64,000 bases of DNA, from the NCBI GenBank assembly GCA_002917075.1, contig NTMA01000100.1:1-64000 (forward strand), written 5' to 3'. Position numbers and translations under genes: made by a program. Below the pieces are notes generated by a model. The model was not told the DNA's origin, did not search any database, and saw only the letters and a program-made list of their open reading frames with translations. Position 1 is the first letter of the stretch, and each line of letters starts with the position of its first letter. Below, piece after piece: positions 45,896 through 58,200 of the stretch. Source of the DNA: Hawksworthiomyces lignivorus (taxonomy: Eukaryota; Ascomycota; Sordariomycetes; Ophiostomatales; Ophiostomataceae).

Positions 45896-47541
45896 ATGAA
45901 GGCTTCTAGCCTTTGGGCGTCTGCCCTCTGCCTCCTCGGCACCGCCGTGGGCCTTGTCTCCTCGACCCGAGTGAACTACATGCCGAAGCCGCCCGGCGTC
46001 AAGGCCTACGAGCACCCGGACCCGGAAGGCGGATACATCAATGGCACCTTCGAGCAACCCCTCGACCACAACGACTTGTCCAAAGGCACATTCTCGCAGC
46101 GTTTCTGGTTTGACGCCAGGTACTGGAAAGGCTCAGGCTCGCCGGTCTTTCTGTTTATGCCCGGCGAGGTCGACGCTAGCGGGTTCCTTGGTTATCTGCA
46201 CGAATCGACCATCCCCGGACTGTACGCCAAGACGTTTGGCGGTCTGGTCATTGTGATTGAGCGTGCGTTCCTCTTTTTGATGCGAAGTTCTAGTTATAAT
46301 CATCGTGACTTTGTCATACACCGATATGATAAGATGGTTTTTGCTGACAGGCCCTCGCAGACCGCTACTGGGGCGAGTCTATCCCCTTTGACACGCTGAC
46401 GGCCGAGACTCTGCAGTATCTCGACCTCCCCCAGAGCATGATGGACATGACCTACTTTGCGGCCAACGTCACGTTCGACCTGGGCGGCACCCTCGGCACC
46501 GTCGACAACGCCGCCAACGCGCCGTGGGTCCTTGTGGGCGGCTCGTACCCTGGCGCCCTGACGGCCTGGATCCAGCAAAAGGAGCCGGGCGTCTTCTACG
46601 CGCACCACGCCAGCTCCGCCGTGGTGGAGACCATCAGTGACTTCTACACGTACTTTTCCCCCGTCGAAGAGGCTCTGCCGCAGAACTGCAGCGCCGATGT
46701 GCGCGCTGTCGTGCGGTACGTGGACCACGTGTTGACGACGGGCTCTGCGGACGACGTGGCCGCACTCAAGGCGGCGTTTGGGCTGGGCTACCTCGACTAC
46801 AACGATGATTTTGCCGTGCAGCTGTCGTACCCGTTGCGCAGGTGGCAGGAAGACGAGGGGGACGTCTACGCCTTCTGCGACTATCTCGAGGTCTCGTCGC
46901 AGTCGGGCGTGCTGACGTCGTACCCGGGCGGCGTCGGCTTGGCCACCGCTCTGCCGCTGTACGCGCAGTACATCAACGTCACGCGCGGCAAGGTCTGCGC
47001 CCAAGACGGAAACACGGCCTGCAATACGCACGTGAACACAGACGAGTTCAACACGCCCAACGACTTTACCGCCATGCGCCAGTGGGACTGGCTCTGCTGC
47101 CACAACCCCTTTGGCTGGTGGCAGGTCGGACCCAACGCCACTGACGGCACAAACATCATCTCTTCCTATGTCACCGTCGACTTCTTCACCCGCCAGTGCC
47201 CGCTCGAGTTCCCCGAAACCAATGGCTACTCCTCAGGCCTTGCCATTGGCTTCACTCCTGAGCACCTCGACCTCTACACCGGCGGATGGGATGCCCCCTT
47301 TGACAAGGTGCTCTTCGTCAATGGTGAGGTCGACCCCTGGCGCTCGGCCACCGTCTCGTCTGATTTCCGCCCCGACGGCCGCCGTGAGGGCACGGATGGT
47401 GCTCCTATCTTCGTGGTGCCGGGAGGCAACCACTGCCCGGAACTGCTGCTCCAGGAGTACGACGGAGCGTCAGACCTGTACGACAACATTTTTGGTATCA
47501 TGGAGGGGTGGCTTAATGAGTGGCAGCCGCCGTCTAAATAA
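45896..47541 (+). CDS. Secreted serine peptidase of family S28 (prolyl carboxypeptidase-like)
   Basis: Two exons, 45896-46262 and 46361-47541, give 515 aa. The 98-nt intron has donor GTGCGT, a CTGAC branch site and an acceptor at 46359-46360. This splice restores the family's conserved motif as EHRYWGES, and it is why I reject a competing AG ten bases upstream. The start MKASSLWASALCLLGTAVGLV is a signal peptide, so the enzyme is probably secreted or vacuolar. The catalytic triad is visible: Ser184 in GGSYPG, Asp447 in NGEVDPW and His480 in GGNHC. Family members usually read GGSYSG, so Pro after Tyr is a small departure. Several N-x-T/S sites fit glycosylation. S28 enzymes cleave after proline, often at acid pH; the exact specificity is inferred. 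Confidence 0.94.
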
Positions 47542-48493
47542 ATGAGAGACAAGAAAAGGGAATGATGAATGAGGATGATTCTTGGATTATGATCAGCAGG
47601 TCCTTTGCATATCCTAGATTGGGACAGGTTTTTATTGCATTCGGTTGGCGTCAATTCTGGGTTAAATTCAGAATACTTTTGTTTTTATTTTCTTTTACAC
47701 TATTACGGTCTGCTTTTATATGCTATGAGTACGCATGCCATGTTTAACAACATAATACAATACCATAGTATATCACATCTCTCCTTGCAGATGCCTTAAT
47801 TCCCTGAAGTTTGTGCTCATCGTTTTCTGCTGCTTGTTATTCTTTCTTTATTCTTTCTGTTTTTCATCACGAGTCTTAGCCATCTGCCTTCTTCTAGTTG
47901 GAACTCTCTATAGGTTCTCCATGCTATCTAGGTACGGATGACTTCAAATTCTTCCTAACACTCTGTTCCTGCTTGTCGTCAAATCAAAGAGCGTTGCTCA
48001 CACGCCACAATTCTGTACCTGATACCACCCACCAACTCATCTACCAGGGCCGTCATCCTTAATTTGTAGAATCCTTCCGCCTTCATCCTATTTGTTGCAT
48101 TATCTTCCGTCCACTATCTTTGAAGTCGGATTGCCTCCCCCATCAGTGTTTTGTGCTCCATTGTCAATGAAGTATGCTAATAACGATTTTTTTGTCGTGC
48201 AAAGCTGTGCCACCCAAAGGGATTCATTTCCCTCTCATATTCGCTTTATCTTCGGCTCGTGTTTCTTCTCTTGCCTGCATCCATCACCTCTTTGTCTTTC
48301 TTAATGTCTATAATAGAGAGGTCATCCTCATACTCATTCCCGCCTGCAATGCTACCAGAAAATGCAATCTTTTTGACTGTTATGTTTGTTCCCATTGTGT
48401 ACTCCTACATCAACTCCAATATACAAGAACCTCCGTGGCCTGCTAGGTGTCAGACCTGGGTAAGCCCAATACAAGGGGAAGTGAGTGCTTCCT
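47542..48493. other. Intergenic region between convergent genes
   Basis: About 950 bp between the ends of the S28 gene (plus) and the Mtr10-like gene (minus). It is AT-rich and T-rich on the plus strand and presumably holds both 3' untranslated regions. No gene seen. Confidence 0.65.
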
Positions 48494-51400
48494 TCACCCC
48501 GTAAAGTGGAACCGCGTGGCCTCTAGCTCGCCGAGACCGTCTCGCGGCGCAACATACCGCCGCCGGTACGAGTTGGTGAAATCTTGCAGCAGCGCCCGCA
48601 CCTGTCGCAAACCTCCCTGGTCGTGGTGCTGCAGCCTCTCTCGGATCTTGGCCACCAGCCGCTCGACCTCAGTGGGTGTCGCGGTGCCCGCTGGGAGCAG
48701 GAGGAGCGTGCGCTCCACCCAGGCGGTGGTCTGCGAAGGCAGCAACTCGAACATAGACAGAAGCACTCCGCTGCCGTCTGCAAAGCAATCACGAGGAAAT
48801 GTGATCATCATGCCCGCCAGGACTTGCTTTACCAGGACTTCACCGTGTGCGGCTAGGAGCTGCTGCACGATGACTTGAAGCTGTGCAGCTGTCGCAGCCG
48901 GCAAACCTCCTGACTGGGCTGGGTTGGGTCCACCGTAGGTCAGGAGATCTCGCATATAGTGCAGAGTGGCCGAGAGTGGCTCGCGCTGCTCGAGAGCCAG
49001 CGCCGAGATGGCAGCCTCGAAGATAGGGGTAAACAGCGGTGATGGGATCAGCTTGTGTGGATAGAAGAGGAGGGCATCGACGAGCAGACGAAAGAAATCT
49101 TCAATGACGTCTGGCAATTCGGCCGGCGGCAGATCACTCATGACGCGAAGAACACTTGTCGCTTGGTTCTCAAAGAAGGAATAGATGGACTCGGTGATCT
49201 GGGCGTCGACACGCTCACGGCTCTCAGAAAATTCGCGCAAAATTGCCCCCGTCACCCACAAAAAGCAGCCCTGCTGTGAAACGGAAAAGCCTTCGGCAAG
49301 CTTGTTGGCCATGGGTGCCAGCAGCGGAGTCATGTCTGTGCGGTAGGAAATGATCATAAAACGCCAGCATCGGCAGATGCGCTCACAGATCGGTGTGAAT
49401 TTGAAAAAGTTTTCCAGTACGGTCGAAAGGACGTGGAATACCTCTTGCCAATACTTCACAGCCGGGTTTTCTTGGCCGTCTGGTACATACGGCACCACAA
49501 TCTGCACAAACATTGTGATTAACTGCAAGTGGTCTATAGCATAGGTCAGTCATTAGGTTTGCATTCTTATGGCACTACAATAAGCGCGCACGGAATGTGA
49601 GAGACGAGAAAAGGGGGTAGCGTACCAGCAACGGCCAGTTTGCCAGGCTCGGTCGTCGCAGCGTTGGCCTTGCGCATTAGCCGTTCGATCAGGGGATCAC
49701 AGTATAGTTTCAATAGCTTGTAAATGTCATCGAGACCTTGCACAGCCACTACGTTGGCAACACCCTCAGTGATTTCCTCCTGGCTCAGCTCGGGAAGCTT
49801 GTCTAGGATCTGGTCGTAGAACTGCTGCAGCTGAACTACTTGGCGGCTTAGGAGGTCCCGGCAGTCAGTACAAAAGAATTTGATCGCCTGCGCTGCGGCG
49901 CGCATGATCTCCTTAGACTCGCTCTGGAAAGACGAAACAATGTAGTTGAACTGTGGTTCCAAGAACTCCGGATGCGTGGCCGTCCACTCGGTGTATCGGC
50001 CAAAGACCATGATAGTAGCGAATCGGAGCTTTTCATGGTTTGGAATCTGGACCAGGAGCGGCATGAGCTGTGGTAGCACCGCCTCCTCTTTCTTTCCCAC
50101 CATGCGGCCCATGGCACGCATGGCAAAGAGCGGTGCTTCCAACTCCTGCCAGTGCGGTACCGAGGTTGCCGTGACAAGGGTGGCATATTTGGCCATCCAG
50201 GACTTGATTGCATCGAGGACCTTGCTTAGACACTCAGTAACGCCCATAACCTCACAAGCGTCTTTCAAAGTATCCCCCATGTGGTGGCGGAACTCGCGGA
50301 ACTTCTCTTCTTGCTCTCGGTCACCGTCGAAGAGGTCCAATGCATCATTATTCGCGTCGTCATCAGGCGCAGGGTATTGAAGCCGGATAAGCATGATGTC
50401 GACAAGCTTTGAGTACACATCAACTAATTGTAGCCGCGACTCGATGTACCGTTCGAGCACCAGATACTGCTTCAGCTCGTACCAGAAGCCGAATGTATAC
50501 CTGATAACGTCGCACTCCTTGTCCAGGGCAGCGCACTCCAGCAAGGCATCAACAAGCGGGCGGAAATGGATCGGCTCGCGAGCAATGGCGACAACCCACG
50601 AGTCACCGGCGTCGGCAAAGAGTAAAGTGAGGGATTTGAAGCTCTCGGCATCTTCTTCCTCAGCGTATTTGCGGATGTTAGGCCGCAGCTCGATAATACG
50701 CGGAAGAAGCGCTTGGATGGTGTCGAGATTGTCATCGACGTCTCGCGTCTCTCGGCAGATAGTGCCTAGGCACTCGGTCGCGGCTTGAATGGAAGACTCG
50801 TCGCCGATGGCAGCTATGATGACGTTAAGAAGAGGCGAGTTGACGATGTTGCTGACCGGAACCTCTCGCAGCCAAGATGTAATGCACTCTAAGAGAAGCG
50901 GATTTTTGGCCGCGGCAGCTTGAGGGGGTAGGTTAGCATGCACAGCGTGTAAAGTTTCTGTTGAAGGTGGCTGGAAAGTGGTATAGACGCTTACGAGATG
51001 ACTGGGAGTAGGAGATTAGAAGCTGAATGACCTGCTCTGCGTTATCCGACAACAACTCTGTTGTCCGATCAGCGAGCTCTTCTTCCTGTTTGTGCAGTTA
51101 GCGAACAACTGTTCGGATAGGCAGCGATAAATATATGAAGATCGCTTTCAGCTGTACGTACGGATAGAGTGATTTTGCGTCCCTCCATCACCTCTTCTGG
51201 AAGTACTCGTAAAAAGTCGAGGATGCATGTGTGGCTCTCAACATCGTTGCCGAGGGCAGATACCACAGTGGCCAAGACGTCTTTCCATTCCTTCATCTGA
51301 ATAGCTAGAATGGCGAGGCAGACGCACAGTTGCACCCGCACTGGTCGTGGGCCGGGCGCAAACTTCTTCAGCAGGAGAAGGAGCTGGTTGCGCAGTTCTG

Positions 51401-51909
51401 GCAGGTGAGCGGGTAGCACCTGGGCTGCAAGGTCAAATGTGATCTGGCGAATACGTTAGATTTGAGGAGCTGATGAAGCGAGAGCGAATGAGCCGTCTCG
51501 ACGGGTTGTCAAGCAGGTGCCAGAGCAGGTGCCGGAACAGGTGCCGAAGCAGGTGCCAAAGGAAGGAGACGAGCTGTATCAGGAGAAGAGAAAGGGAGGG
51601 GGGGCGGTCGCTACCTTGCCCTTCAATGTTGTCGCCGCGAATAGCATGGCATCTGCCTCGACGGAAGACTGAAGAATTGTGATTGTGACAGACCAGGCGC
51701 TCTCCTGGATAGTGTTAGTGTTGAGCATCGGACGAGATTTATTACCACAGACGAAAAAATAAGCCAAGGTCGTGACGAACAGATTTTTGGAAGCGGGCGA
51801 GGTAGTCCATGGCGGCCGTCTTTTTTGTCGCATCATTGCTGCGCATTGTCACCATGCCAGCTAGGACATTGTCTGGTGTGAACGTCTCTACAGCGCCGGC
51901 GGACGCCAT
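48494..51909 (-). CDS. MTR10: Nuclear import receptor of the Mtr10/transportin-3 type
   Basis: Karyopherin-beta that imports SR-like RNA-binding proteins in yeast. Six exons: 51781-51909, 51615-51704, 51162-51443, 50995-51085, 49626-50918 and 48494-49533, giving 974 aa, close to the yeast protein's length. All joins keep the frame: FQKS-ESAWSVTI, LKGK-ITFDLAAQ, ITLS-EEELADR, SQSS-P-AAAKNP and AVA-D-HLQLITM. Intron 4 (50919-50994) has a TGCTAAC branch site and ends in AAG, with a closer in-frame CAG rejected because it would leave only 37 nt. Intron 1 uses the weaker donor GTTCGT. Intron 2 (171 nt) carries a 12-bp tandem repeat. The start at 51909 has good context (GCCATGG), although the frame is open upstream. 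HEAT-repeat composition and CITSWLREVP are typical of this family. Confidence 0.93.
51514..51561. repeat. 12-bp tandem repeat inside intron 2 of the Mtr10-like gene
   Basis: Four units of CAGGTGCCNRAR in direct tandem on the plus strand. It lies wholly within the 171-nt intron, which is the longest intron of this gene. The period is a multiple of three, yet neither strand is coding here by the present model. Confidence 0.9.
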
Positions 51910-52786
51910 GGCTGACGATTGTATCGGGTCGGAGGAGGGAGAAGCCCTGGTAGTCCGCGAAGTGGCCGGCTGAAGGGCAGCTACAGCTGCGCTGATACAA
52001 GTGAGGAGATAAGCAAGATGGACAGGTTCAGTCGTTCTCGAAGAAGGACCGGCCGGAGCAGTCGCGTGCAGATTAGAAGAAGACGAAGAGGGAGAACGAA
52101 GCCAAGAATGACGCAAGCAAATGAAGCGTAATGATAGTAAGTAGTTTTGATGAAAAGCAGTTTACTTGTCAGGAGCACGATTGGAGGGACGACGGGCAAA
52201 AGGGTAATCAAAGAAGAAAAGGCAAGAGCTGAGACAGAGGAGATGTGAAAGAAGTCTGAGTTGATCGGTCGACGTTCGTCGTTCGTCGGTAGCCGCAGGT
52301 TGCAGCCGCCGTTGCTAAAGTGAATGGAGATGGTGAACTACGAGATGCGAAGCCCTCTTCCGATAAAATAACTAGTAGTCATTAAAATAAAAAGTACAAA
52401 TTAATAAATAAAAAAATAATGAATAGGAGGGAAAGAGCAACTGGTTGGCAAACAACAGTGCGCCACTACGTATTTTCGTTGCCAGGAAGGTGGGGCAGAG
52501 GAGAGGGCAAAAGGAGGGGCCGTTTCCCATCCACTGGGGAAGAAACGAAGCTCTCGACGGCGGATTCTTCTTCCTTAGCCGGGGCGGGACAGGTGCTGTG
52601 GAAGCTGGGCGGAGAGTGGACAGGCAGACAAGCATCGCTGAGTCATCAACTTTTTACCATGAGAAAGGAGCGAGGAGGGAGCCTGAGACCGATCTTGGAT
52701 TCGCTATTAATTTTTCCCTTTGATGTGCTTCATTGGGAGAAATTTTTGGTTAAACTGATATCAGTTTATCCGGATTGTTGGTCTGT
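51910..52786. other. Intergenic region, Mtr10-like promoter side
   Basis: About 880 bp upstream of the Mtr10-like gene and downstream of the folate gene, both on the minus strand. An AT-rich stretch with A runs lies at 52370-52420. No gene supported. Confidence 0.6.
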
Positions 52787-53769
52787 CTAGGAACGTGGTA
52801 TTACGATGGTCCCGTCTCCCGTAATTAAACCGTCAAGTGGTTGATCGTGGGGGCCTGTGGGTACGGAGCCAGCGGGCAGAACTTGTTCGGTAAGGGCGAG
52901 ACCATACAACCGAACCGGCTGTGGCACTTGTGACGGAGACGACACTGATGAGGCCGTCTTTAGTGCATAGCGGTGGAGGAAGTAGTCGTAGAAACCCTTT
53001 CCATGGCCGCACCGGTGGACGCGCTGCGTGGCCGGGTCGACGTCAAAAGCGACGCCGGGCATGAGGATGATGTCGAGGGGAGACGATAGTATGGCAGGAT
53101 TTTGCGCATTTGCATTTTTACCATCATCGTCTCCTTGGCCCTCTTTCTCTCCGTCACCTAATACTCGACAGCGTGTATCGACGTCGCTGGCTGACACACT
53201 GGGAATCCCCCAGCGGTCGCGGCCCAGTGATTCATAGTCGGCCGCGTCGCGCAGCTGAACCATGTCCATGACCCGGGATGGGACATACTGCCGCTCAGAT
53301 GTATTTCTGCTGTCGGTGGGACTAGTGCCGGTCAACGCCGGAGACGGCTTGTGCAGATACGGCACAAATACCTGCTTGCCGGTGGCCAAGGCATGCCGTA
53401 CTATGGCGTCCGTCTGTACCTCAGCAGCCGGCATAGACAAGAAGACGGCCACTCGCCGAGCGTTGACAAAGAGAGGAAAACCGGCAAGGGCACGGGAAAT
53501 AGAAGAGCCTAGGCCGCTAGTTTAGAAATACTAAGTACAATGACTTTTGGGACCGTATGATGCCAAAGGTGGGCTAGCTGTAAATTTTGGTCTCATGGTC
53601 TCTTACTCTGCTGCTCAATCAATGGCTCTGATAACGATGCCAGCCGCTGCTTCATCTGCTTCCGCAGCTGTTGCTTTGCTGCAGCCAAAGCAGGCGTCGC
53701 CCCCAAGACAACAGCGGTCTGCCTCATGTTCGTAGACGAGACGCTGTCGTCGGACTCAGTCACGGGCAT
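52787..53769 (-). CDS. FAU1: 5-formyltetrahydrofolate cyclo-ligase (MTHFS)
   Basis: ATP-dependent enzyme that turns 5-formyl-THF into 5,10-methenyl-THF in one-carbon metabolism. Exon 1 is 53607-53769 and exon 2 is 52787-53508; the intron 53509-53606 has donor GTAAGA and acceptor CCTAG, joining EQQ-S-SSISRALAGFP. An AG nine bases upstream would bring in a stop codon, so it is rejected. With this start the protein is 294 aa; ATG at 53727 would give 280 aa, and a CTTTCAG just upstream of 53769 may end a leader intron. The substrate region VFVPYLHKP, the motif LMPGVAFD and the nucleotide loop GHGKGFYDYFL are all present. The family is usually 200-250 aa, so the N-terminus and a Glu/Gly/Asn-rich insert after GIPSVS make it long. 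Confidence 0.92.
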
Positions 53770-55254
53770 GAGCTGAAAGCAATTGGGCTCTTCGGCGGAG
53801 ACAGGTAGAAAGGGTGAGCAGTAGTGGTGCAGGCGACAGCTAATAGCTGCAGAGAAGCTCGTAAACCGACTTTTTGCCCCGCTGGGTTGGATGAAAGCCG
53901 AGCCAGCCTGCACCCGGAGGATTCTCGGTCAAAGCAAGCCAATCTATGCCAGAGAGCGGTTCCAAAATAGAAGAGAGGAGGAAAATACAGATAGTGCACA
54001 GGCCGTTTCCGGATGAGTCAAAGTCATATCAATCTGCGTGTTGTAGTGCAGGATGCAGCGTGGGGTGTGCTTCGTAGTGGGTGCTGATGGCAGTGGAGTT
54101 GACGTACGATGTGAAGCGTGTGAAGAAGTAGTTTGAGTTTTCCTGCCTGCCTGATGCCACCAACGCCGCTGCCAGCCGCCCCAACGCCGCACTCTTACAG
54201 CGGATCCATCTGTGGGTACACACCAGTTACTTAAAACCTTCTAAAAATTAGCCAATCGCTAGACACCTATCTTATCCCGTCACCCAAGGCCTTTCTATAC
54301 TTCTCCCAAATACGCGTGTATACATCCACGCTCACTGCCTTGTACGAAACACGAACTGGGCTGCAATGGGTATCGGTGATTCGAGTGAACGATATCTTTG
54401 CAACGAGAGCATGCAGCACATGTAGTCAGAAAGTCTGCGCAAGACACACGTATGTATTGTAAAATTGAATTTTTCTATGCGCCTTCGATGGTCTGCCAGA
54501 TTCAAGCTGTGCCGCTGTGAGATTATCAGCACTGATAATCGACACAAGAAGTTCCATCTGCAGTGTGCCGTCGCCTGTGCACACCTGGGTCCATCGGAAT
54601 GGGAAGGTTTGACCCAGCCTTTTGGCGCTAAGCGGGCGGGGCTGGCCGCTGTTCTACATAACTTTTTTTTTTGAAAGGCACAATCTACGCCCTTGCACCT
54701 GCCACAATCAGAATCAATCCGTATCACACGCACATGAATGTTTAAAATGGAATGAGCCGCCCGAAGTAACCATCTACCCGCATGCCTCCAGATACGCCGT
54801 TCAAGGCCTTCCTTCACCTCCACACCACACGAAAAAAGAAAAAAACAATTCACACACACGGCCGACGCGACATCTAAGACATACCAGACAGCAAAACCAC
54901 AACAGAGCGTCCGATTAGAAACACTTTCAAACGCTTCGTCAATCTCTGTCCTTTCTCCAGAGGTCCAATTGGCCCGTCTCGTCATCTTATTGTCCAGAAT
55001 TTCCCCCGTCTTATTCTTCCCTTGTCGTCACCCTTCCCTCCACAATTGCCATACATTCTACGGAGCACACTCCCTTGCATTTCGCTTTCACCCTCCCAGT
55101 GTGCCCCGCCCCCATATGTGCCGTGCTTTTCCTTATTCACCTAATCAACCATCTGCCCACTCAGGATGTGCCACTCGCACCTGGCCGCCAGTAGATCTAT
55201 CCACCCTCTACCCACCGTGTCTGCATCAGTAGCTCCGCTACGGAGCAGCACTTA
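53770..55254. other. Intergenic region between divergent genes (MTHFS and OPT transporter)
   Basis: About 1.5 kb holding the promoters of two divergent genes. The last 350 bases before the OPT start are CT-rich on the plus strand. A TGAGTCA (Gcn4/CPC1-type) heptamer lies at 54014-54020, but such sites occur by chance about eight times in a window of this size. The 217-codon minus frame at 54332-54985 shows no family features and I do not call it. Confidence 0.55.
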
Positions 55255-58200
55255 ATGACGCTGCCTTCCTCTTTCAACAGCAACTCTGCAGATGCAACTG
55301 TCTCCCCCCTGTCGTTGCAGCCATCTCGGCTGTCTCTGCAACCACCCTCCCATTCTAAGGATATCCCGCTGCGCAGACTGGATTCTCGTTCCTTGAAAAC
55401 AGATATCTCTGACGAAACACAGTCAACAGCTCTGTCTGCTTCTGTGCCCACTCTTCCTGCAGCTACCACAACTGCTGCAGGAGAAGCTTCTGCAGAGGCT
55501 AGTGTGGTAGCCGTTGATGCTTATAACCCTTCTGCTGCCTTTACTGCTGTTGGCCTCTCGTCGCCTTCCTCGTCTCCTCCTTCCCCTTCTTCCTTTCCTT
55601 CTTCTCAACCTCTTCCTCCTTTCCACTCTGCACAGCATTCCCCTGCCCTCTCTACGTCGGATAGCATTGCTGCTGTGGCGGCGACAAGTAGCCGACGCCG
55701 ATCCTCAGATCACCTATCTCATGGACTGTCCTTACTTGAGACAGGTGTTGAGACTGTCAAAGACGGCAACGGCAACGGCGCCAGCACGAGCGCCAGCACG
55801 AGCGCCAGCAGTAGTGGCAGCAATATCGCCACCACCGCCGACAAACTTACTACACCAAAGAAGCGCCCCGATACTGACAGTCAGGGTGAGGACGACGAGC
55901 CCATGACCAAAAATACACCCCCCATACTCCGGTCCTCCCCGGGCTTTAACAGCCCCTCCTATGGAGCTGTTTCAGAGGGAGAGCCGTCTAGGATGGCTAC
56001 CCCTATCACAGCCACAGAGGCAGCGAACGCTCAGCCAGAGGAAGCTGAGAGCATCTTGAGACGAGCATCTACCAACACCACGGCCGCCACAACAGCCAGT
56101 GCTGCCTCATCCCGCCATGCTACCCTTCGCCGGAAACGCTCTCAGGCCGCCTCCCTATTTGCACAGTATGATGCCGTTACTGGCGGATCTATGCGCGTCC
56201 CACCGCCTGAGCTCGAGATTGAAGCCATCTTGGGGGGCCTAGGTGGAAGCCGCTTTGACGCTGCTGGCACCGCTGCACCCGTTTCAGCAGTTCCTAGTGA
56301 GGCCAGTTTTGACAGTGATGGCAAGGACGACGACATCGACGGGCTGTCGGATGCCTATGGTGATGATGGAGACGGTGCAACTTCAGAAGCTACCTATCCC
56401 ATGCTGGGTGACGTCAATGGTCATACCAATGGAGCTGATGAGGATTCAGACAGTAAATCATCCACATCCAACGACCACGCTGACGATGCCTCGTCCAATC
56501 CCCCAGACGACTCTCCATTTGCTCAGGTTCGCGCATCTGTGGCACCTGTCGACAACATACTACTATCTATCAACACGCCACGCATGTGGTTCCTGTCAAC
56601 ACTATTTTCAATATTAGGTTCTTCCACCAACTTGTTTTTCTCACTGCGCTATCCTAGCGTTGCCATCACCCCTGTCATCGCCCTATTACTCGTCCATCCG
56701 TTGGGTTTGGCCTGGGATTTCTTCTTGAAGCGAGATGACGATCCACCCGAGGAATTTGTCGATGGTGTTTTGGTGCGGAACATGGCTATTCGTGTCCGTC
56801 ATCGGCTCAGTAGATTCGGCCGGATTCGCCTGTGGCTGTCACAAGGCACTTGGAACGAAAAGGAGCATACGTGCGTCTATGTAAGCAGCAACGTGTCTTT
56901 CGGCTTTGCTTTTGCAACCGACGTCATTGTCGAGCAGACACATTTTTACAAGCAAGAAGTCAGCATTATCTATCAACTGCTACTTATTATATCAACGCAA
57001 ATTCTGGGCTATACATTTGCCGGTCTCTCGCGCCGTTTTCTTGTGCGGCCCAGTGGCATGATATGGCCTTCGACACTTATGTCTGCTGCTATGTTTGCAA
57101 CCTTGCATAAGGAGGAAAATAAGCCGGCCAACGGCTGGCGCATGAGCCGTTGGCACTTTTTCTACGTCGTGTTTTTGGGTGCCTTTGCTTTTTATTTTAT
57201 CCCAGGCATGCTTATGCCAGCTCTCAGCTATTTCAATGTCATAACCTGGTTTGCGCCAGACAATGTCGTTGTGGCCAATCTATTTGGAGTCGTGTCTGGT
57301 CTCGGCTTGTTTCCATTGACGTTTGACTGGGCACAGGTTGCTTATATCGGCTCCCCACTACTGACACCCTTCTGGGCCGCCATGAATGTCATTGGTGGCC
57401 TCGTTGTGGTGATGTGGATCATTGCACCTATTGCCTACTACAGCAACTGGCTGTACTCATCGTATATGCCTATTTTATCGGCATCTGTATTTGACAACAA
57501 GGGCCAAGTGTACGACGTAACCCGAATTCTAACTCATGACTTCGTCTTTGATCGGGAATCCTACCGCAACTACAGCCGAGTGTTCTTACCCATTACGTAT
57601 GTGCTTAGCTACGGTGTGCAGTTCGCGGGGCTAGCATCGCTGCTGACACATACCGTTTGCTGGCACGGCCGAGACATCTGGAGGCAATGGCGCCTGTCGT
57701 TAGAAGAAGCTGCTGAGCAGAAGAGATTTGGAGACCGGAGGCCATCCGAAGTGGCACCATCAGCTGGATACCAGCGCGTACCATCCTTGCAGAATGGTGG
57801 GACTGTCGATGCGGGTCTCGACGCCGATTTTGCTTCCGACAATGTCGCTGACAATCCAAGTGCTGCAAACCTTTCGCACAACTCCGTGCCTCTGCAATCC
57901 AGCGCATCCCTTGGCGAACAAAGTCTCGAGGGCTCCATGAACCGTGAAGACGTTCATAACCGCCTCATGAAGCGGTACCGCGATGCTCCCATGTGGTGGT
58001 ATCTGGTGACATTCATCTCCATGACCGCTGTTGGAATCTTCATTGTGGAATAGTACGTAATTATAAGCTCTCTGTGAAACTTCTAACATTGCGTTTTAGC
58101 TAACCACTTTCATTCCAGCTATCCTATACATCTGCCATGGTACGGCTTGCTGCTTTCTCTTGGTATCTGTGCTGTCTTGTTCATCCCCATCGGTATCATC

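Noticed and set aside
50920..50994. A shorter, 37-nt version of intron 4 in the Mtr10-like gene
   Set aside because: It keeps the frame but is shorter than normal fungal introns and inserts residues before KNPLLLEC; the 76-nt version has a TGCTAAC branch site and gives a better family match.
54332..54985. 217-codon minus-strand frame between the MTHFS and OPT genes
   Set aside because: No recognisable domain, mixed Cys/Arg-rich composition and position within a divergent promoter region make it unlikely to be a gene.
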